Source of the DNA: Gammaproteobacteria bacterium
GTDB lineage: Bacteria > Pseudomonadota > Gammaproteobacteria > Pseudomonadales > Pseudohongiellaceae
DNA length: 8,753 nucleotides
Reading direction: 5' to 3'
Assembly (NCBI GenBank): GCA_003556835.1
Contig: PWQG01000065.1
Coordinates: forward strand, 1 to 8,753
Part shown: in pieces, positions 1 through 8,000 of the stretch
How the letters are laid out: every line of letters starts with the position of its first letter
Position numbering within the stretch: position 1 is the first letter of the stretch
Made by a program: the position numbers and the translations under genes
The notes under the pieces: generated by a model
The model's input: the letters and a program-made list of their open reading frames with translations, nothing else
Database searches by the model: none
What the model was told of the DNA's origin: nothing

Positions 1-1461
1 ACCCTCATGCAGATACTGGGCGGGGACCTCGCGCCCACCAGCGGACAGGTCATGCTCGATCCGGATGTACGCCTGGGCAAATTGCGCCAGGATCAGTTTG
101 CATTCGAGGAGCACACAGTGCTCGACACCGTCATCATGGGCCACGAAGAACTTTGGCGTGTGAAGTCCGAACGCGACCGCATCTACGGATTGGAAGAGAT
201 GAGCGAAGCGGACGGTATGGCCGTCGCAGAACTGGAAGAACCCTTCGCCGAGATGGATGGGTATACCGCCGAGTCGCGCGCTGGAGAATTGTTGCTCGGG
301 CTTGACATCCCACTGGAACAACACGATGGCCCGATGAGCGCCGTTGCCCCGGGCTGGAAGCTGCGCGTGCTGTTGGCGCAGGCCCTGTTTTCTGACCCGG
401 ATGTACTCCTGCTGGACGAGCCCACCAACAACCTGGACATCAATACCATCCGCTGGCTGGAACAGGTGCTGAATCAGCGCAACAGCACCATCATCATCAT
501 TTCCCACGACCGTCACTTCCTGAACGCCGTCTGCACCAATATTGCCGACATGGACTTCGGTGAACTGCGGCTGTATCCGGGCAACTATGATGATTTCATG
601 GTCGCTTCGACCCAGGCCCGCGAACGCCTGCTCAACGAGAACGCCAAGAAGAAATCCCAGATTTCCGAGCTACAGGCCTTTGTCAGCCGTTTCTCGGCAA
701 ACGCCTCCAAGGCCAAGCAGGCAACATCGCGTGCCCGCCAGATCGAGAAAATTCAACTGGAGGACATCAAACCTTCCAGCCGGGTCAGCCCGTACATCCG
801 ATTCAACCAGCACAAGAAACTGCATCGTCAGGCGCTGGTCCTGGAAAACGTGAAAAAGGCCTATGACACATCGCTTTTCTCCAGGCTGAGCCTGCAAATC
901 GAGGCGGGCGAGCGTGTCGCCATCATTGGCCCCAATGGCGCTGGCAAAACCACATTACTGCGCTGCCTCATGGAGGAAGTCCCCCTGGATGAAGGCAGGC
1001 TGAAGTGGGCCGAGCAGGCTGATGTCGGCTATTTTGCCCAGGATAACAGCGCGGAGTTTGTCGAAGAGACCTCCCTTTTTGACTGGATGCAGCAGTGGAC
1101 AAAAGGCGACGAGCAACTGGTGCGCTCGGCCCTGGGACGTATGCTGTTCTCCGGTGACGACGTCAAGAAACAACTTCCGGTGCTGTCCGGCGGTGAAAAA
1201 GCGCGCATGATGTTTGGTAAATTCAGCCTGACCAACCCCAACACCCTGTTGATGGATGAGCCGACCAACCACCTGGACATGGAGTCCATCGAGGCCCTGA
1301 ACCTGGCGCTGGAGAATTATGCCGGCACGTTGATTTTTGTCAGTCACGACCGTGAGTTTGTCAACTCACTGGCAACACGCATCATTGATATGCAACCCGA
1401 CGGCCTGGTTGACTTCCACGGCAATTACGAGGACTACCTGCGTAGCCTGGGCGTGCACTGA
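1..1461 (+). CDS. ybiT: ABC-F ATPase YbiT, 5'-truncated by the window edge
   Basis: Ribosome-associated ABC-F protein with two ATP-binding cassettes in one chain and no membrane segments. These cytosolic factors act at the ribosomal E site rather than in transport. The frame is open from base 1, and the first residues (TLMQILGG) are those that follow a Walker A motif, so the ATG at base 7 is internal. 486 residues are visible; E. coli YbiT has about 530, so roughly 45 are missing. Cassette 1 shows an atypical signature (APGWKLR, near 346), Walker B DEPTNNLD with catalytic Glu at 418-420, and the switch His in SHDRH near 505. A charged helical interdomain linker (about 586-804) follows; it is short, unlike antibiotic-resistance ABC-F proteins. 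Cassette 2 is complete: Walker A GPNGAGKTT (928-954), signature LSGGE (1183-1197), DEPTNHLD with Glu at 1258-1260, and SHDRE near 1342. The C-terminus YLRSLGVH closely resembles E. coli YbiT. It is assigned as YbiT rather than EttA, Uup or YheS from overall similarity, including GKLRQDQFAFEE near the start. Confidence 0.95.
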   Translation, partial: TLMQILGGDLAPTSGQVMLDPDVRLGKLRQDQFAFEEHTVLDTVIMGHEELWRVKSERDRIYGLEEMSEADGMAVAELEEPFAEMDGYTAESRAGELLLGLDIPLEQHDGPMSAVAPGWKLRVLLAQALFSDPDVLLLDEPTNNLDINTIRWLEQVLNQRNSTIIIISHDRHFLNAVCTNIADMDFGELRLYPGNYDDFMVASTQARERLLNENAKKKSQISELQAFVSRFSANASKAKQATSRARQIEKIQLEDIKPSSRVSPYIRFNQHKKLHRQALVLENVKKAYDTSLFSRLSLQIEAGERVAIIGPNGAGKTTLLRCLMEEVPLDEGRLKWAEQADVGYFAQDNSAEFVEETSLFDWMQQWTKGDEQLVRSALGRMLFSGDDVKKQLPVLSGGEKARMMFGKFSLTNPNTLLMDEPTNHLDMESIEALNLALENYAGTLIFVSHDREFVNSLATRIIDMQPDGLVDFHGNYEDYLRSLGVH

Positions 1462-1482
1462 CGCCCGGCGTCACACATTTTT
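1459..1482 (+). terminator. weak terminator-like hairpin after ybiT
   Basis: A perfect 6-bp stem TGACGC / GCGTCA with a CCG loop (1459-1473) begins on the ybiT stop codon. Five T residues lie at 1478-1482. The stem is short and the T run starts four bases after it, so it may be an inefficient intrinsic terminator or chance. If it works, the downstream small gene needs its own promoter; if not, the two genes are co-transcribed. Confidence 0.35.
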
Positions 1483-1562
1483 GTTAAGTTCGGTAACGCA
1501 CATACACCCTTTCCCCTCATGCATAAACTGATTCGTCCTGACTCTGAAAGAATCTCTTATGC

Positions 1563-1570
1563 AAAGGGGG
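1563..1570 (+). promoter_or_regulatory. ribosome binding site that sets the start of the PilZ-like gene
   Basis: The purine run AAAGGGGG ends six bases before the ATG at 1577, a near-optimal Shine-Dalgarno position. It favours 1577 over the in-frame ATG at 1559, which has only a weak GAAAGA upstream and would place this site inside the coding region. Confidence 0.7.
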
Positions 1571-1576
1571 TATGTC

Positions 1577-1942
1577 ATGGACTATTTGAACGACCAGACC
1601 ACCGCTTCCAGCTTTTCTGTTTCCCTGTGGCAGGAAGAAAAACTGCTGGGCTGGTACCGACCGAAGCATCTTTATCCGGAAGGCATGCTGCTCAACGGCA
1701 CGCTGGAAAAACTCCATGACAACAGTATCGTCACTGTCTGGATCGAGCTGAAAAAGCATGGCGTGTACCGGTTTCACCAGCTCAAAGCGCTGGTTCACCA
1801 GCAACCCGATGCCACCGAATTGATCTGGGTGAACCAGAACGCCGACATTCCCGGCCTGATGCCGCATATCGCGTTTCCGCCTGCAGGCGATCACCTTGCG
1901 GCGGGTGCACGCAGTGGCATGTCAGACGCAGTAGGCCAATGA
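1577..1942 (+). CDS. small protein with a degenerate PilZ-like domain
   Basis: A 121-residue soluble protein with no signal peptide or membrane segment. Residues 13-95 follow the outline of a PilZ domain: a first strand (SVSLWQEEKLLG), a turn ending in a conserved-looking glycine (HLYPEGMLLNG, residues 31-41), a polar stretch and hydrophobic strand (DNSIVTVWIEL), then a basic/aromatic strand (YRFHQLKALVHQQ) and a closing hydrophobic strand (TELIWVNQNAD). Canonical PilZ domains bind cyclic di-GMP through RxxxR and (D/N)xSxxG. Here the second site reads HLYPEG, so the acidic/amide residue and the serine are replaced, and no RxxxR precedes it. Cyclic di-GMP binding is therefore doubtful. The last 25 residues look disordered. 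The start is chosen on the strong ribosome binding site at 1563-1570. The gene lies 115 bases after ybiT and converges with the glucan synthase. The reading frame and start are well supported; the PilZ assignment is an inference from pattern and could be wrong, leaving a conserved hypothetical protein. Confidence 0.75.
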   Translation: MDYLNDQTTASSFSVSLWQEEKLLGWYRPKHLYPEGMLLNGTLEKLHDNSIVTVWIELKKHGVYRFHQLKALVHQQPDATELIWVNQNADIPGLMPHIAFPPAGDHLAAGARSGMSDAVGQ

Positions 1943-2013
1943 TGAGGGCCTTCGGCCACGATCGAACCTGATTGCGCCGGTAGTGCAGCGTATCCCTCAT
2001 CAGCGCTGCACTA
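1940..2013. repeat. interleaved inverted repeats between convergent genes
   Basis: Two perfect complementary pairs overlap in a-b-a'-b' order. TGATGAGGG (1940-1948) pairs with CCCTCATCA (1994-2002), and TAGTGCAGCG (1981-1990) pairs with CGCTGCACTA (2004-2013). The second pair forms a 10-bp hairpin with a 13-base loop, and that loop contains one arm of the first pair. The stop codons of both flanking genes fall within the arms. Neither strand has a T run after the hairpin, so a classic rho-independent terminator is not supported, but a role at the 3' ends of the two convergent transcripts is plausible. Confidence 0.6.
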
Positions 2014-5000
2014 GCTCCCAAACTCCACAACAACTTCGTGCGCCTTACCGTCATCGAGCAGCGGAAAACTGTTGGCAGAGTACTCGTCGGTTGGCGAAAG
2101 CTTGCTGCCGTCCAACACGATGCGGTAGACCCCGGAGCTGCACTGCTCGTTGCGCTGCAGCGTGATTGCATACTCTGTTTCACCGTAACGGTAATCGATG
2201 CGGTAGCTGTCCCAGTGCGCCGGCACACAGGGTATGACGCGCAGGCGGTCGCCTTCCCGCTGCAGGCCGAGCAGGGTTTCGGTCAACAGACGGTACATCC
2301 AACCTGAGGCGCCCGTGTACCAGGTCCACCCCCCGCGACCGGTATGCGGCGCCGAAGAGTAGACGTCGGCGGCAACCACATAGGGCTCTACCTTGTAAAT
2401 TTCGATCGCCTCGGCGCTATCACCGTGGTATATGGGATTGAGCAGTGAATACAGTGTCCAGGCCCGTTCAGTCTGCCCTATCTGCGCATAGGCCATGGTT
2501 GTCCAGATCGCAGCGTGTGTGTACTGCCCTCCGTTCTCTCGCACACCAGGCGGGTAACCTTTGATGTAACCGGGATCAAGTGCCGACTTGTCAAAAGGTG
2601 GTGTCAACAGCTGGACCAGACTGGCGTCGTGCTGTACCAGGCGCTGATAAACGGCGTCCATGGCACTGGCGATGCGCTCGGGTTGTCCCGCGCCGCTGAG
2701 AACCGCCCAACTCTGGCTGATGGCATCGATCTGGCATTCCTCGTTCTGGGCAGAACCGAGCGGCGTACCGTCATCGAACCAGGCACGGCGATACCAGCTG
2801 CCATCCCAGGCGCTGGCTTCAATATTTTTCTGCAGCGCCTGCGCCTGTTCGCGGCACAGGACTGCAAAAGACTCATCGGCGCGCGATTCGGCGAGCATGA
2901 CGAAGCGCTGCAGCGTATCGAGCAGAAACCAGCCAAGCCACACGCTTTCGCCCGTACCCTTGATGCCCACGCGATTCATGCCATCGTTCCAATCACCACA
3001 GCCCATCAAAGGAAGATTGTGTTCGCCGAACCGCAGTCCGTGGCGAATCGCGCGCACACAGTGTTCATACAGACTGGCATGTTCGGTAGAGCGCTGCGGC
3101 TGGCCGTAACTGGCTTCTTCATCCGGGTGCAATTCACGACCTTCCAGGAAAGGAACCATTGCATCCAGAATCTGCCAATCGCCCGTGGCATGGACATACT
3201 GGCAACAGACCCAGGGCAACCACAGATAGTCATCAGAGAAATGGGTGCGCACGCCATGACCATGGGGTGGATGCCACCAATGCTGCACATCACCTTTTCC
3301 AAACTGGCGACTGGCGCAGCGTAGCAGTTGTTTGCGCACCAGAACCGGCTCGGCATGAATGAGCGCCAGGCTGTCCTGCAACTGGTCACGAAAGCCGTAG
3401 GCACCGCCGGATTGATAAAAGCCGCTGCGCCCCCACAGGCGACAGGACAATGTCTGGTACAGAAGCCAGCCGTTGGCCAGGATATCAAGGGCCAAATCCG
3501 GTGTCGTCACGCGTACGGCGCCAAGTGTGTGATGCCAGTATTCGTTTACCTTTTGCAGCGCCGCGCGGGCTTGGTCGGGTTTGGAGAAATCTTTCACTAG
3601 CTGGCCTGCATCAGTGCTGTTTCTGGCGGCCCCCAGGATCACGACCACTTCCCGGGTCTGTCCCGGTGCAAGCTCGAACTGCGCCTGTATCGCTGCGCAG
3701 GGATCGTGTGCTGCACCGGTTCGATCGGACAGCGCAGTACGTGACAAAGCGGCAGGGTCGGCGAGTGTGCCGTTGCGACCAATGAACTCCAGCCTGCTAC
3801 CGGTCACTGTGAAGTCCGGTTCGCTGGTGGCGCAGAAGCATACACGGTCAGCAAAGAGCTGGTTGTAGGTGTTGCGTGCAAACAGGGCACCGCTGGTGGC
3901 GTCACGCTCGGTTACTGTGTGCATCGCCTGTTTATGGCGCCACTCACCAAGCACCAGTTCATGGTAGGCGGTCAGGGAGAGTCTTCGCACCCGGGTGCTG
4001 TCATTATGCAGTTTGAACAGCGCGAACTTGACCGGCACATCCATAGCGACAAAAACGGTGAGTTCACTTTTAATGCCGTTACAGTGCTGTTCGAATATAC
4101 TGTAGCCAAAACCATGACGACAGATAGTGGTAGTGGTCGATGGCGCAGGTAGCGACGTGGGTGACCAGAACTGTCCGCTGTCCTCATCGCGTAAATAGTA
4201 CGCTTCTCCTGTCCTGTCACTGACCGGATCGTTGTTCCACGGAGTCAGACGTAGTTCGTGCGCGTTCTCGACCCAGGTGTAGGCACTACCGCTTTCGCTG
4301 ATGACGGTGCCGATATGCGGGCTGGCTATCACATTCACCCAGGGTACCGGCGTCCGTTTTTCAGGCGTCAGATATATCACATACTCACGACCATCCTTGC
4401 CGAACCCACCGGTTCCATTGTCAAAGTGCAAGGAAGGTCGCGGCAAGGGAAGGTGAGATTCGCTTTCCCGCACCGGCCCGGGCACGAGTTTCCCGGGCAA
4501 TCGCGTTGCAGCTGGCTTTCGATTAAGCAGGGCAGCAAGACTGTCCACGTTGTCGTTGATCACAATGCGGGCCACCGTCTCCAGCAGCACTCTTTCACTT
4601 TCGGAAATTTCTTCGGCCCGGCGCACAAACACACCGCCGGGCCGTTCCAACTGCCAGGTTTCAGGTATGGCGTGTATGAGTCCGATGATCTCATCGTGCA
4701 GCCTGGCGCGATAACCCGAAAAGTCCTCGTTAATGATGACCAGGTCCGTCTGCAGGCCTTTCATGCGCCAGAATGCGTGCGCTTTCAGTATCTGCTGCAA
4801 CAGCCCGAGACGCTTGATATTACCGATGCAAAGCAGAACGATGGGCAGATCACCAGAGATGGCGAATCGCCACAAACTGGACTGACCCAGCGTGTTGCGC
4901 AACAACGTTTCCTCAGGGGCCCGATGCCGTTTGTGGCAAAACACGACCGAGCTTGCCAGCTGGCCAAAAAGCTGCGCTTCGGACTGATCGATATCAAGTT

Positions 5001-8000
5001 GGGGCAAGATCTCCTGGCTACGGAACCAGGCTAGTTTGAATGCGCGCTCCACCACGTAATGATCACTGTAATGCTCAATCATCTTCAGGGCCGCTTCACG
5101 TGAGTCGGCCACGCCAGTAATGATCTGGACACTGGCTGAGCCATCCCCATCAATGACCAGCAGGCGCCTGATCGCGGCGATCGGATCCAGTACGCAACCG
5201 TCGGTGTTGGACAGTCGACCGACACCATGCTCAAGCGCGATCGGATTTGCCGTTGAGCGCCCACGTCCGATAAATCGCATGCGGTCGGTTTCACAGGAAG
5301 GGCCTTCACTGACTGAGCGCGGAACAGCAAGCATATGGAACATCCAGCGTGGCGTTTCATCAGCCTGACGCGCACGTCGGGTGAAAAGGATTGTGCTCTG
5401 TTCCGACAGTATCTCTGAACTGATGAACAGTTTGTTGAACAAAGGGTGTGCCAGATCCGCATTCAAGGGCGCCAGAACGATTTCGGCATAGGTGGTCACT
5501 TCGATATGTCGTGTCTGTGCGCTCTGATTGGTCAGTGTGACGCGCCGTATCTCCACGTCATGTTCGGCCGACACGCAGAGCTCGGTGTGGGTACGAATAT
5601 TGTGATCCTGGCGGCGGAATTCGGCTCGGTCTGGCAGGAAGACCGCTTCATAGTCCTCTGTCTTACCGCCTACAGGCTGATGGGCTGAAGACCAGTACTC
5701 ACCGCTGTCTTCATCGCGCAGATAGACAAAAGTACCGTGATTGTCGTGGGCGATATCTTCGCGCCAACGCGTCAACGCCAAGCCATCCCAATGGCTGTAA
5801 CCGCTCCCCGCCTGGGTGACCATAAGGTGATAACGTCCATTGGAGAGCAGATGCACCTCCGGCCAGAGGCTGTCGGCGCTCCTGTAGATACGCATCAGCG
5901 ATTGCACTTCGGTACGCTGTGGAAGCGCCAAGGCACCGACTTCGGCCATATGCGGCTGCACACTGATGCTGCTACGCGGAACGCGTTCGTGCAGCAGCAG
6001 CTCGGTAGCGCGTACGCGCGGGTCAGAGGTAAAGCGTCGCTGCATCGGCTGGTTGAGCAACGTATGTACGAATCCGAGCAGGCTCATGCCCTGGTGATGT
6101 GCCATGAAACTGCGTACTACGGCGTAGGCCTGGCCGCGTGGTACGCGTGACGGCGTGTAGTCAATGGCCTCGTAGAATCCGTACTCGCCAAGAAAGCCCG
6201 CGGCGGCAAGTACTTCCAGGTTGCGACAGGCGCTGTGCCGGGACACGGTGAGCGCCAGTGCGCTGGCATACGGTGCTATCACCAGGTCATCAGCCAATCC
6301 CCGCTTCAGCCCGAGTCCCGGCACGCCAAAGGCGCGATACTGGTAGGTTTGCGCAGCATCTGTAGTGTTGTAGCAGGACTCGGATATTCCCCAGGGAATT
6401 CCATGCTTGCGACAATAGTCGATCTGCCGTTTGACCGCTGCCCTGCATGCCCGGTGCAACAGGGTGTTCTCGAACTCCGGCAGCAACAGTTGCGGCATCA
6501 GGTATTCGAACATCGAGCCGCTCCAGGAGACCAGGCTGACGGCACCCTTCGTACTGGTCAGCAGGCGCCCGAGAGAAAACCAGTGCGTTTGTGGCACCTG
6601 ATCCCAGGCTATGAGAAGAAAACTGGCAAGACGCGCTTCCGAGGCGAGCAGGTCGTAACAGGCCGGATCCAGACGTCGATCACCAACATTGTAGCCGATG
6701 CTCAGCAGATCGCTGGACGGTTCGTAGAGGAAACGGAAGTCCATATCCATTAACTGCTCGCACTGCTGGCGAAGCTGCTCAATCAACTCAGCGCGCTGCA
6801 CCGCTTCGGCTGTCGCGTGGGGCGTGGACTGCAGGCTTTCCAACGAAGGCAGGATGGCGAGCTTTCCGGGTTCGCGGAGCAGTGACATCAGCTCATGGTG
6901 CATCCTTTGGCACTGACGCACAAAGTGTCCAAGCCAGTCGATGGCAAGCTGCTTTTTTTGTTCGCCTATATCATCGATGCCTGTCAGTGCGTTCGAGAGC
7001 GAGTCTGCCAGACGCATCAGCTCCTGCAACATGTGTTGCAGCATTTCCGGTCCCGGCGCGTGAGTGGTGCGTTGTTGTTCGAGGAGTACCTGCTGCAAGG
7101 CTGTCAGTGCAGAGCGGACAGATTCATCACTGGTTTCCCGAAGACTCTCCTCACACAAGCCCAGTGTGTCGTCAAGGCCGGCGCACAGATTTTCCGGCAA
7201 TATCGGCCGCGTCAGCAGTTCGCCCAGCCCTTGCTGGAGTGTCAGCAGACATCCTGCGAGATTGCCGCTGTCCACGGTCGAAACATACGATGGCGGCAGT
7301 ATCTCCAGGGTATCGGTTGCGTACCAGTTGTAAAAGTGACCACGGTATCGTGGCAGACGGGATAGCGTACTGAACGTATTCTGGGTGAGGCGAAGCAGGT
7401 CGCCGGCGTGAATGTAACCCATATCGAGCGCGGAGAGATTGGCGAGCAGGGACATGCCAATATTGGTTGGCGAGGTGCGCCGCGCGACACGTACATCAGG
7501 CTGAAACTGCACATTATCCGGGATCAGCCAGTTATCATCAGCGGTGGTATAGGTGTCAAAATAGTGCCAGGTGCGCCTCGCTGTGCTGCGCAGAAAGCGG
7601 CGCTGCGCGGCACTGAGTTCCATATCGCGGGTGTCGCGCGGGCGGCTTATCCACCAGCCGGCCAAAGGCGAAACCAGCCAGGCGAGCAGTACGGGCATGG
7701 CACCGATCCACTGCATTTCGCCAGCCGCCGCGTGCCCCAGCAGGAATGCGATGCCTGCCAGGCCCAATGCCGGCCCGACCCACATCTCTCGGAAGAAGTC
7801 TGTCGGTGTGAGGCAGCGATTACGCCTCGCATAATGGGGCAATTGCCAGCGCAGCAGTCCACGACGCGTAAACGGAAGGCGCAGACCCGAATACCGCAGT
7901 GCATCCAGGCTCAGTGCGGCTTCATAAGGCAGGAAGATGATGGCCAGTGCCGCCTGCAGCAAGGGACGCGTGCTGGTTTGCCACACCAGGCGAAGATGCA

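Noticed and set aside
346..360. Atypical signature motif (APGW) in the first ATPase cassette, as a possible lesion
   Set aside because: As I recall it, E. coli YbiT has the same APGWKLR sequence, so this is a family trait rather than a mutation.
1481..1509. Possible promoter in the spacer before the PilZ-like gene (TTGTTA followed by CATACA)
   Set aside because: The -35-like hexamer is fair, but the -10-like element matches the consensus at only about three of six bases, which is not enough to call.
1947..1957. GGCC-TTC-GGCC mini-hairpin after the PilZ-like gene
   Set aside because: A 4-bp stem with no following T run is too weak to call as a terminator, and its left arm overlaps the longer repeat listed.
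1782..2228. 148-residue minus-strand frame bridging the PilZ-like gene and the end of the glucan synthase
   Set aside because: It overlaps two supported genes in another frame, has a Ser/Arg/Thr-rich shadow composition, and has no recognisable motif.
2515..3324. 269-residue open frame on the plus strand
   Set aside because: It is antisense to the GH94 barrel, whose motifs are clearly coding on the minus strand. I see no domain or credible translation start.
4258..5034. 258-residue open frame on the plus strand
   Set aside because: It lies wholly antisense to conserved glucan synthase sequence, has a His-, Gln- and Gly-rich composition typical of shadow frames, and shows no recognisable domain.
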